From Burkholderiales bacterium (lineage in GTDB: Bacteria > Pseudomonadota > Gammaproteobacteria > Burkholderiales > SG8-39), in the NCBI GenBank assembly GCA_027493935.1, contig JAOSJV010000001.1:620001-684000 (forward strand): a stretch of DNA of 64,000 nt. Direction: 5' to 3'. The position numbers were made by a program, and so were the translations under genes. Positions 56,678 to 64,000 of this stretch are shown piece by piece (positions within the stretch are counted from its first letter, which is position 1; each line of letters begins with the position of its first letter). A model generated the notes under the pieces. The model had not been told where the DNA came from. It ran no database searches and saw only the letters and a list, made by a program, of their open reading frames with translations.

Positions 56678-57652
56678 TCACATGCGCAGGATGCGCTCGG
56701 CGTTGAGGTGCGCAATCTTCTCCCGGTCGAGGTCGCTGATCGAGAGCCGCTTCAAGAAGCCGACGCCCGCGGTGTTCGGCTCGTAGGGCCAGTCCACCGC
56801 GAAGAGGATGTTGTCCGCGCCGAGCGCGAGCAGCGTGCACAGGAACGCGGGCTCGTACCAGTTGCCGCTGGTGGTGACGAGCATGTTTTCCTTCAGGTAG
56901 TCGAGGGGCGCTCGTTGCAATCCGCGGCGTGCGGCTGCCCGGTACGTGTGGTCATTCAGGCGGTGCATGGCGAACGGCAGGCCCTCGCCGAGGTGTCCGA
57001 GAATGATCTTGAGCTTCGGATAGGCGTCGAAGACGCCGGCGAAGACGATCCGCAGGAAGTGGCAGCTGGTGTCGATCGCGAAGCCCCAGCCCGCGCGGCA
57101 CAGCTCCTCGTAGCCGCGGAAGTAGGCCTGGACCGCGTCCGGATGCGGCAGCGTCGGGTGCAGATAGATCGGCACGCCGAGCGCTTCGGCGCGCTCGAAG
57201 ATGACCCAATACCGCTTCTCGTCCAGAAAGCTGCCGCGCGTGTGGCCGTGGATCATGGTGCCCTTGAACCCGAGCTTCGTCACGCACCGCTCGAGCTCGT
57301 CCGCCGCCACCTCGGGTGCGGCGGTAGGGAGCGCCGCGAACCCGGCGAAGCGAGCGGGGTGTGCGCGCACCGCCTCGTACAGGCGGTCGTTGGCGTCGCG
57401 TGCCATCGGTATGGCGGTGTCGGCGTCGAACGCCTGCGGTCCGGGCGAGCCGAACGACAGCACCTGGACGTCGATTCCCGCGGCATCCATGTGGGCGAGG
57501 CGGCGCTCGCCGAGATGCGCGAGCTCGGCGACGATGTCGTGGCCGATCTGCTCGCTGCGGCTCGTGAGATAGAAATTCCGGAACTCGTTCGCCGACACCT
57601 TCTCGCGGTACATCGGCGTCGTGAAATGCTCTTCGATCGCGATCGTTCTCAT
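56678..57652 (-). CDS. Gamma-resorcylate-decarboxylase-like amidohydrolase
   Basis: 324 aa metal-dependent decarboxylase of the amidohydrolase-2/ACMSD family, similar to gamma-resorcylate (2,6-dihydroxybenzoate) decarboxylase. Metal-ligand Glu and His in IAIEEHFTTP (Glu7, His9), His in PIYLHPTLPHPD, ILGHLGEGLPFAMHRL, and Asp in LFAVDWPYEP. LQRC-like segment LERCVTKLGFKGTMIHGHT and TSGNWYEP are also typical. ATG at 57652 with GGAGGACAGGG upstream. First gene of a two-gene operon with UbiD. If the substrate is a resorcylate the product, resorcinol, would be the expected substrate of the Mo enzyme at 49029; this link is inference. Confidence 0.82.
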   Translation of the reverse strand: MRTIAIEEHFTTPMYREKVSANEFRNFYLTSRSEQIGHDIVAELAHLGERRLAHMDAAGIDVQVLSFGSPGPQAFDADTAIPMARDANDRLYEAVRAHPARFAGFAALPTAAPEVAADELERCVTKLGFKGTMIHGHTRGSFLDEKRYWVIFERAEALGVPIYLHPTLPHPDAVQAYFRGYEELCRAGWGFAIDTSCHFLRIVFAGVFDAYPKLKIILGHLGEGLPFAMHRLNDHTYRAAARRGLQRAPLDYLKENMLVTTSGNWYEPAFLCTLLALGADNILFAVDWPYEPNTAGVGFLKRLSISDLDREKIAHLNAERILRM

Positions 57653-57856
57653 GCCGCCCTGTCCTCCAATGCAACCCGCTCGCTGGCGGCGCGGTCGCGC
57701 CGGTCCGCGCAGCGCCATACTTGCCATACGCAGCGGCGGCGCCCCTTGACGTGGATCACGGCGCCCGCGGTTCGGATTGTCAATCATCGCCGTGCAGGAC
57801 AGGGGGACGGCCGGCGCGCCCGCGCCCGGCGCACCTCCGGGACGGAGGAGATCGGC

Positions 57857-58819
57857 ATGAAGAACCTGCTCGCGCTGCTGGGACTCGCGGTTTTCGCGCT
57901 CGCTGGCGGCGTCGCCCACGCCCAGGGCTATCCCAAGGGAACGATCAATCTGGTGATACCGCTCGCTCCGGGAGACGCCGCGGACAGCACCGCCCGGCTC
58001 ATGGGCGAGGAGCTGTCGAGGCTGCTCGGCGCGCCGGTCGCCGTAGTGAACCGGCCGGGGGCGGGCGGCGCGCTGGCGGTGAACAGCGTGATCGGCGCCG
58101 GCAAGGACGGACACACGCTGCTCTTCACCAGCAACAATGCGCTTACGTTCCGGCGCATTCTCGATCCGCAGACCGCGAGCTACGATCCGGCGAGGGATCT
58201 GACGTCGCTCGGCCTGGCTGCACGCACGCCGATTGTGATCGCCATCGCCGCTCGCCTGCCGTACTCGGACTTCGCCGGGATGGTGGAGTACGCGAAGAAG
58301 AACCCGGGCACGGTCCGTATCGGAACCGCCGGCGCGGGATCGATCGGCGACTTCAGCGTCGGCACGATCAACGCGCTCACCGGGGCGGGTATCACGATGG
58401 TGCCGTTCAAGGGCGCCGCGCCCGCGGTGACCGCGCTGCTCGGCGGGCACGTCGAGGGCGTGGCGCTCGCGCTCGGCGCAGTGTCGCGGCACCTGAAGAG
58501 CGGCGCGATGAAGGGCGTCGTCACGTCCGCCAAGTTCCCTGATTTCCCCGGGATGCCGACGCTCCCGGAGCTCGGCTACCGGCAGAAGCTGCTTGGCGTA
58601 TGGTTCGGCTTCTTCGCGCCCGCCGGCTTGCCGGCGGAAGCCGCGCAGGTACTGATCCCGGCGATCGAGAAGACCGTGAACAACCCCGACATCGCGGCCA
58701 AGCTCGTCGCGCTCGGAATCGTGCGGGAGCACCAGGCGCCGGCCGCGGTCCTCGAGGAGATCGGCGCGGAGTACGAGGCGCTCAAGACCCTCGCCAAGAG
58801 CGCGGGACTGGTGAAGTAG
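57857..58819 (+). CDS. Bug/TctC-family periplasmic binding protein
   Basis: 320 aa solute receptor with a signal peptide (KNLLALLGLAVFALAGGVAHA) and mature QGYPKGTINLVIPLAPGDAA. Family landmarks: VVNRPGAGGALAVNSV, ILDPQTASYDPARDLTSLG, GTAGAGSIGDFS, VPFKGAAPAVTALLGGHVEG, and FFAPAGLPAEA. Such receptors usually work with TctAB permeases located elsewhere and are very numerous in Betaproteobacteria, supporting the taxonomic guess. Divergent from the amidohydrolase; a carboxylated aromatic ligand is plausible. RBS GGAGGAG before ATG 57857. Confidence 0.92.
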   Translation: MKNLLALLGLAVFALAGGVAHAQGYPKGTINLVIPLAPGDAADSTARLMGEELSRLLGAPVAVVNRPGAGGALAVNSVIGAGKDGHTLLFTSNNALTFRRILDPQTASYDPARDLTSLGLAARTPIVIAIAARLPYSDFAGMVEYAKKNPGTVRIGTAGAGSIGDFSVGTINALTGAGITMVPFKGAAPAVTALLGGHVEGVALALGAVSRHLKSGAMKGVVTSAKFPDFPGMPTLPELGYRQKLLGVWFGFFAPAGLPAEAAQVLIPAIEKTVNNPDIAAKLVALGIVREHQAPAAVLEEIGAEYEALKTLAKSAGLVK

Positions 58820-58834
58820 CGCAGGCCGCGCCGC

Positions 58835-59725
58835 TCACCCGCGCACCTCGGCGAGCAGCCGGGCCATCATTGCCTCGGCCTGCGCCGCGTAGCCGCCGCC
58901 GAACAAGTTGGCGTGGTTGAGGACGTGGTACAGGTTGTACAGCGTGCGGCGTAGCGGATAACCCTCGTCGAGCGGTGCTGTTTCGCGGTAGGCGGCGTAA
59001 AAGGCCGCGGGGAAGCCGCCGAAGAGCTCGGTCATCGCGAGGTCAGCCTCGCGGTCGCCGTGGTAGACCGCCGGATCGAAGAGCACCGGTGTCCCGTCGG
59101 CGAGGAACGCCGCGTTGCCGCTCCAGAGGTCGCCGTGCAGCAGCGCCGGCGCCGGCGCGTGTCCCGCGAGCAGCGCCGGCACGGCAGCGCGTAGCGCTTC
59201 GCCGAGCCGCAGCAGCTCTGCGCCGAAGCCGCGTCCGGCCGCGAGCGCGAGCTGCGGCACGAGCCGCTCGTCGCGCCAGAACGCGATCCAGGCATCCGCC
59301 GACCGGTTGCGTTGCGGCGTGGCGCCGATGTAGTTGTCGCGGTGCCAGCCGAAGCGCTCGCCGGCCTGCGCGTGGACCCGCGCGAGCGCACGGCCGAGCG
59401 CGCGGTAGTCTGGGTCGCCGCCGCGGCCGAGCGCCAGGTGCTCGAGCACGAGATAGGCCGATCCGGCCGCGGTGCCGTACGCGACGACGCCGGGCGAGCG
59501 GATGCCCGCGGCCGACAACGCCGCGAGACCGTCCGCCTCGGCGGCGAACGCGTCGGCGAACCGCGCCTCGTTCAGCTTGGCGAAGTAGCGCGCGCGGGTG
59601 CCCGCCAGGACGAGCGCCCGGTGGATGCAGCCGCCGCCGGCGGCGGCGATACGCTCGATGCGGAACCCGCCACCGGTGGCCGCCGCGATCGCCCGTTCAA
59701 GCGCCGCGCGCAGATCCGGTGGCAT
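58835..59725 (-). CDS. Fructosamine-3-kinase-family protein
   Basis: 296 aa, intact. Phosphorylates the sugar of glycated amines, which then detach, a protein-repair role. APH-type kinase fold: GGCIHRALVLAGTRARYFAK with the ATP lysine, YLVLEHLALG, catalytic loop LLHGDLWSGNAAF, and metal-binding FDPAVYHGDREADLAM. Followed upstream on the same strand by the kinase at 59820 with a 94-base gap. Convergent with the Bug gene. Confidence 0.9.
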   Translation of the reverse strand: MPPDLRAALERAIAAATGGGFRIERIAAAGGGCIHRALVLAGTRARYFAKLNEARFADAFAAEADGLAALSAAGIRSPGVVAYGTAAGSAYLVLEHLALGRGGDPDYRALGRALARVHAQAGERFGWHRDNYIGATPQRNRSADAWIAFWRDERLVPQLALAAGRGFGAELLRLGEALRAAVPALLAGHAPAPALLHGDLWSGNAAFLADGTPVLFDPAVYHGDREADLAMTELFGGFPAAFYAAYRETAPLDEGYPLRRTLYNLYHVLNHANLFGGGYAAQAEAMMARLLAEVRG

Positions 59726-59819
59726 GGGATGAAAGGAAGCCGGCAGTGAGCAGTGGGCAGTGGACGGGAGACCGAGCCTTGCGAACGGCTACGCGTCGCT
59801 GACCGCCAACTGCCAACTC

Positions 59820-61163
59820 TCAAACCGCAGTCAGGCGGTTGTTGGCCAGCGTGAGCCGCTCGACGAGGATGTCCATGAACGCGCGATCGAACCGGTGGCG
59901 GCAGGCGTCCGAGGCGTTCTCGAGGTCCTCGCAGCGGATCGTGATGATGCGCGAGGGACTCATGGTCGAGACGTCGGCGCTCCTCTCGTTGGTCGAACGC
60001 GAAAGGTAGGCCATCTCGCCGAAGCACTCGCCGGTCGAGAGGATATTGAGCAGCTTCTGCTTCTTGGTGACCTTCACCTCGCCGGCGGCGAGAATGCAGA
60101 AGAAGTCGCCGGCATCGCCCTCCTTGATCACGATCCTGCCCGGCCCGGCATCCTGCCAGGTGCTGATGCGCAGCACCTCCCAGAGCTCGGCGTCGGTGAA
60201 CTCGCCGAAAAACGGCATCGCGCGCAGCGTGCTGAACTTCTCGCTGTCGGCGACCTCCTGGGTGCGCTCGGCGAGCGCGCGCGAGCGCAGCGCCTCGGCG
60301 AGCGCGATCGAGAACTCCTCCCAGGTCTGGTAGCGCGCCTCGACGTCCTTCGCCATCGCCTTGTGCACGATGGCGTCGAGCGCGGCCGGCACGTCCTTGC
60401 GGTGCGACGAGGGCGGCGGCGGCTCGACGCTGGTGATCTGGTACATCATGCTGAAGTTGTTCTTGCCCTGGTACGGCAGCGCGCCGGTCAGCAGCTGGTA
60501 CATGACGACGCCGAGGGAGTAGACGTCGGTGCGATGGTCGAGCGGCTGCTCGCGCACCTGCTGCGGCGACATGTAGGCCGGCGAGCCGATGCCGGTGACC
60601 TGCGTGGTGTCGCGTGCGCTCGCCATGATCGCGGCGCCGAAGTCGCAGATCTTGATGTCGGTCGAGTCCTCGGCCGCGAGCAGGATGTTGGTCGGCTTGA
60701 TGTCGCGGTGCGTGATGCCGAGCCGGTGGGCGAAGTCGAGCGCGCGCGTGCACTTGAACACGATCTCGACCACCTTGTCGAGCGGCAGCAGATTCTCGGG
60801 CGTGCAGAAGGGCTCGAGCGTCCCGCACGGGACGTACTCCATGACGATGTAGCTCGCGCCTTCGGCCACCACCGCGTCGAAGATCTGCACGATGTGCGGG
60901 TGGGCGAGCTTGCCGGCGAGGGAGGCCTCGGTCACGAAGAGTTTGCGGTGGACGCGGCCATCGACGCCGTCGCCGCCGCGGTCGAGATAGACTACCTTGA
61001 CCGCTACGTCGCGCTTGGCGAACTCGTCGTGACAGAGGAACACCTCGCTCGTCGCGCCGTCGCCGAGCTTGCGCATGACCTGGTACTTCCCGATGTACTC
61101 GGGAATGGTCCGCTCGTTGCGGTTCGGCGGCCGCGCGGGCATCTGCGCGTCGACTGGACTCAT
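59820..61163 (-). CDS. Serine/threonine kinase with C-terminal cyclic-nucleotide-binding domain
   Basis: 447 aa, intact, no membrane span. Kinase domain about residues 25-290: [27 protein letters not shown], catalytic loop [20 protein letters not shown], and [11 protein letters not shown]. From about residue 310 a cNMP-binding domain: [33 protein letters not shown], and phosphate-binding [13 protein letters not shown] with NERSADV. The start overlaps the argH stop (ATGA), so it is translated with argH. Activity is probably controlled by cAMP or cGMP binding; its targets are unknown. Confidence 0.9.
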   Translation of the reverse strand: MSPVDAQMPARPPNRNERTIPEYIGKYQVMRKLGDGATSEVFLCHDEFAKRDVAVKVVYLDRGGDGVDGRVHRKLFVTEASLAGKLAHPHIVQIFDAVVAEGASYIVMEYVPCGTLEPFCTPENLLPLDKVVEIVFKCTRALDFAHRLGITHRDIKPTNILLAAEDSTDIKICDFGAAIMASARDTTQVTGIGSPAYMSPQQVREQPLDHRTDVYSLGVVMYQLLTGALPYQGKNNFSMMYQITSVEPPPPSSHRKDVPAALDAIVHKAMAKDVEARYQTWEEFSIALAEALRSRALAERTQEVADSEKFSTLRAMPFFGEFTDAELWEVLRISTWQDAGPGRIVIKEGDAGDFFCILAAGEVKVTKKQKLLNILSTGECFGEMAYLSRSTNERSADVSTMSPSRIITIRCEDLENASDACRHRFDRAFMDILVERLTLANNRLTAV

Positions 61164-62557
61164 GCGAGCTCCGCGCGTGCGCGGCGCACGGCCTCGAGCA
61201 CCTGCGTCGGCGCGGTGCCGCCGCTGTGCGACCGGCCGGAGAGCGAACCCTCGATCGAGAGCACCGCGTACACGTCCTCGCCGATCTCGCGCGCGAAGCC
61301 CTGCAGCTCGACGAGCGGCAACGCAGCGAGGTCGCAGCCGCGCGCCTCTGCCGCGCGCACGGCGCGCGCGACCGCTTCGTGCGCGTCGCGAAAAGGCATA
61401 CCGCGCGTCACCAGGTAGTCGGCAAGGTCGGTCGCGGTGGCATGGCCCTCTGCCGCCGCCGCCCGCATGCGCTCGGGGTTCACTTCGATGCCGGGGATCA
61501 TCTCCGCGAAGATGGCGAGGGTGTCGACCAGGGTGTCCACGGTGTCGAAAACCGGTTCCTTGTCCTCCTGGTTGTCCTTGTTGTACGCGAGGGGTTGGCC
61601 CTTCATCAAGGTAAGAAGTCCCACCAGGTGGCCGAACACCCGGCCGGTCTTGCCCCGCGCGAGCTCGGGGACGTCCGGGTTCTTCTTCTGGGGCATGATC
61701 GACGACCCGGTGCAGAACCGGTCGGGCAGCCGGACGAACCCGAACCGGGGGCTCATCCAGAGGACGATCTCCTCGGCGAGGCGCGAGACGTGGGTCATCA
61801 CGAGGGCGGCCGCGGCGGCGAACTCGATCGCGAAGTCCCGGTCGGAGACCGCGTCGAGGGAGTTCTCGCAGAGCCCCTCGAACCCGAGGTCGCGGGCCAC
61901 GCGCTCGCGGTCGATCGGGTAGGAGGTGCCCGCGAGCGCGGCCGCCCCGAGCGGCAACCGGTTCACGCGCGTGCGGCAGTCGGCGAGGCGCGCGCGGTCG
62001 CGGGCGAACATCTCGTAGTAGGCCATCAGGTGGTGGCCGAAGGTGACCGGCTGCGCAATCTGCAGGTGGGTGAAGCCGGGCATGGCGGTGGCGGCATGCC
62101 GTTCGGCGAGATCGACCAGCGCGTGCTGCACCGCCTTGATCAGCGCGGCGACCTCGTCGATCGCCGTGCGCAGGAAGAGCCGGAGGTCGGTCGCGACCTG
62201 GTCGTTGCGCGAGCGCCCGGTGTGCAGCCGCTTGCCGGCATCGCCCGCGAGCGCGGTCAGCCGCCGCTCGATGGCGAAGTGCACATCCTCGTCGTCGACC
62301 GACCAGGCGAAGCGGTCGGACCGGATCTCCTCGCCGATCGTCGCCAATCCGCGTTCGATCGCAGCAAGGTCGTCAGACGGCAGCACGCCCGTCGCGGCGA
62401 GCATGCGCGCATGTGCGAGCGAGGCGAGGATGTCGAACTCGGCGAGCCGCCGGTCGAACCCGATCGAGGCCGTGTAGCGCTTGACGCGTTCGGCGACGGC
62501 TTCACCGAACCGCCCGGACCAGACCAGCCCGTGACCCTTTTCCTCACCCGCGCGCAT
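61160..62557 (-). CDS. argH: Argininosuccinate lyase
   Basis: 465 aa; splits argininosuccinate to arginine and fumarate. [64 protein letters not shown], the signature loop [15 protein letters not shown], and [12 protein letters not shown]. Normal length and intact. A TATTCT box on the minus strand (62588-62593) may be its -10. Divergent from the AlgZ-like gene, as commonly seen around argH in beta- and gammaproteobacteria. Confidence 0.97.
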   Translation of the reverse strand: MRAGEEKGHGLVWSGRFGEAVAERVKRYTASIGFDRRLAEFDILASLAHARMLAATGVLPSDDLAAIERGLATIGEEIRSDRFAWSVDDEDVHFAIERRLTALAGDAGKRLHTGRSRNDQVATDLRLFLRTAIDEVAALIKAVQHALVDLAERHAATAMPGFTHLQIAQPVTFGHHLMAYYEMFARDRARLADCRTRVNRLPLGAAALAGTSYPIDRERVARDLGFEGLCENSLDAVSDRDFAIEFAAAAALVMTHVSRLAEEIVLWMSPRFGFVRLPDRFCTGSSIMPQKKNPDVPELARGKTGRVFGHLVGLLTLMKGQPLAYNKDNQEDKEPVFDTVDTLVDTLAIFAEMIPGIEVNPERMRAAAAEGHATATDLADYLVTRGMPFRDAHEAVARAVRAAEARGCDLAALPLVELQGFAREIGEDVYAVLSIEGSLSGRSHSGGTAPTQVLEAVRRARAELA

Positions 62558-62641
62558 CGCGCCTTGTCTTTCCTTCAGAATGACCGGAGAATAGGCTAAA
62601 AATCAGCATCTTACACCAAAGATCCGAAGCCCACGACCGCG

Positions 62642-63647
62642 GTGCGGAGTTTAAGCCAAGACGCGACCGACGACGCGCTCCCGGATTTCCGCAACCTCGG
62701 GGTCGTCGCCCGGATCCTGGTGCTCGTGAACGGCCTTGCTTTCGTCGCCGCCGCCGTCAGGGCGAGCGATTTCACGCAGCTCGTCGAGGCCTTCCTCGAG
62801 ATCGCGCTCCTGCTCGAACCGATCCTGATCACGAGCCTGCTCGCGCTTTACGTGGCGAATGCCGGCCTCGCACGGCTGCCGTACGCGAGCGCGGTCGCGG
62901 TGGTGCTCGGCATGGTGCTTCTGCTCACCGCTGCGGCTTACCTGCTGCAGCCGGCGGGCGACGCGACGCCCGCGGGGCTGCGCGCACCGGCGCGTTCGCG
63001 ATGCTCGTCACCGGGTTCGTGGTCGCGTACTTCCACCTGCGCAACCGCGCCTTCTCGCCGGCGCTCGCCGAGGCGCGGCTGCAGGCGCTGCAGGCGCGCA
63101 TCCGGCCGCACTTCCTGTTCAACTCCCTGAACGCGGTGCTGTCGCTGATCCGGACCGATACCCGTCGCGCCGAGACCGCGATCGAGGACCTCGCCGAGCT
63201 CTACCGCATGCTGCTCGCGGACACGCGGACGCTCACCACGCTCGAGCGCGAGATCGAGCTCACCCGACAGTACCTGAACCTCGAGCAGCTGCGCCTCGGG
63301 CCGCGGCTCGTCGTCGACTGGCGTCTCGACCAGGCGCCGCTCGACGCGCTGGTACCGCCGCTGCTGCTGCAGCCGCTCGTCGAGAACGCGGTCTACCACG
63401 GCATCGAGCCGGGGCTCGGGCCGGGGACGATCGAGATCGCGATCCGCCAGGAGCACGACCGCGTGCGCATCCGGCTCACCAACCCTTACCATCCCGACCA
63501 CCAGCACCGCCAGGAAATCGCATGGCGCTCGCCAACATCCGCGAGCGGCTGCAGCTGCACTTCGACGTGGAGGCGCGCATGGAGAGCGGGGTCGTCGGCT
63601 CGACCTACGAGATTGCGATGCAAATGCCCTACCGGAGGGCGCGATGA
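62642..63647 (+). CDS. algZ: AlgZ/LytS-family sensor histidine kinase (two frame breaks)
   Basis: About 336 aa. N-terminal part DALPDFRNLGVVARILVLVN followed by four hydrophobic spans; His_kinase domain with the phospho-acceptor in ARIRPHFLFNSLNAVLSLI; ATPase N-box LLLQPLVENAVYHGIEPG; C-terminal MALANIRERLQLHF. Breaks near 62985 (one base missing before AFAMLVTGFVVAYFHL) and near 63505 (one G missing before GNRMALAN). GTG start at 62642. Overlaps the response-regulator start. The argH-algZ-algR order is typical; hemC would be expected beyond the edge. Confidence 0.87.
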
Positions 63648-64000
63648 GCGCGCCGCTGCGCGTCTTCCTGGTCGACGACGAGGCGCCCGCGCGCAACCGC
63701 ATGCGCGAGTTGCTCGCCGATCTGCAGGCCGACCTGCCGAGCGTGGTGGTCGGCGAGGCGGCGAGCGGGCACGAGGACTCGTCCGCCTCGCGTCGCACCC
63801 GGCCGACGTCGCGCTGGTCGACGTCCAGATGCCGCAGATGAGCGGCATGGAGTTCGCCCGCCACCTCGCCGGGCTCGAGCAGCCGCCGGCAGTGGTCTTC
63901 GTCACCGCGTACGACCAGTACGCGCTGGAGGCGTTCGAGGTTAACGCGCTCGACTACCTGCTGAAGCCGGTCCGCGCGGCACGCCTCGCAGGCGCCCTGG
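63644..64000 (+). CDS. algR: AlgR/LytTR-family response regulator (partial, one frame break)
   Basis: N-terminal receiver domain, cut by the right edge. LRVFLVDDEAPARNRMREL with the acidic pair, phospho-acceptor Asp in ADVALVDVQMPQMSGMEF, Thr/Lys switch in VFVTAYDQYALEAFEVNAL and YLLKP. A break near 63775 lacks one base (the frame resumes at RGLVRLASHPAD). ATG at 63644 overlaps the kinase stop. The LytTR DNA-binding domain should follow outside the window. Confidence 0.88.

Overview
The window is about 64 kb of very GC-rich chromosomal DNA (close to 70% by eye), most likely from an uncultured or poorly characterised betaproteobacterium. The evidence is the hemA-prfA ... prmC ... grxD backbone, argH divergent from an AlgZ/AlgR-type pair, a Bug/TctC-type binding protein, many LivK-type binding proteins, and 3-oxo/aryl-CoA style catabolic genes. 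No tRNA, rRNA, CRISPR array, insertion sequence or prophage gene was seen. At least 27 single-base frame breaks in 22 genes, many in G or C runs and including prfA and prmC, look like consensus errors. Broken genes are therefore annotated as whole CDSs with the break positions stated.

Layout. 1-3155 (minus): a three-subunit molybdenum hydroxylase of unknown substrate, cut by the left edge. 3326-8299: a Ser/Thr kinase, a TerC-like membrane protein, hemA and prfA. 8444-26211: an 18 kb accessory block between prfA and prmC. It holds a BadI-like ring-cleaving hydrolase, a complete branched-chain/aromatic-acid type ABC importer, three acyl/aryl-CoA or AMP ligases, a MarR regulator with a clear palindromic operator, and a second molybdenum hydroxylase. 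26301-30602: prmC, then modE and modABC (molybdate uptake) with a ModE-type operator, then grxD.

30687-39286 is a third molybdenum hydroxylase locus. Its FAD subunit carries the extra four-cysteine loop known from 4-hydroxybenzoyl-CoA reductase. XdhC, a MarR regulator, a PaaK-like CoA ligase and two accessory proteins of the selenium-dependent hydroxylase system (YqeB/EF2563 and YqeC) surround it. Two nearly identical promoter/operator elements precede xdhC and the reductase operon. 39314-44702 (minus) is a second Liv-type importer with a double EthD-domain protein.

45010-58819 is a dihydroxybenzoate/resorcinol-type block. It contains a LysR regulator, a MetE-like protein, an orphan LivK-type binding protein, a pyrogallol transhydroxylase/resorcinol hydroxylase-like two-subunit molybdoenzyme with an N-terminal SCP2-like domain, a second Mo/W oxidoreductase, a UbiD-family decarboxylase, a gamma-resorcylate-decarboxylase-like amidohydrolase and a Bug-type binding protein. 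Three copies of a spaced motif with identical geometry lie upstream of three units in this block and look like one regulon.

58835-64000 returns to core genes: fructosamine kinase, a Ser/Thr kinase with a cyclic-nucleotide domain overlapping argH, and divergently an AlgZ/AlgR-like two-component system cut by the right edge. Taken together the window suggests a molybdenum-centred, probably oxygen-independent aromatic acid catabolism: import, CoA activation or decarboxylation, Mo-dependent hydroxylation/dehydroxylation, and on-site molybdate supply and cofactor maturation.
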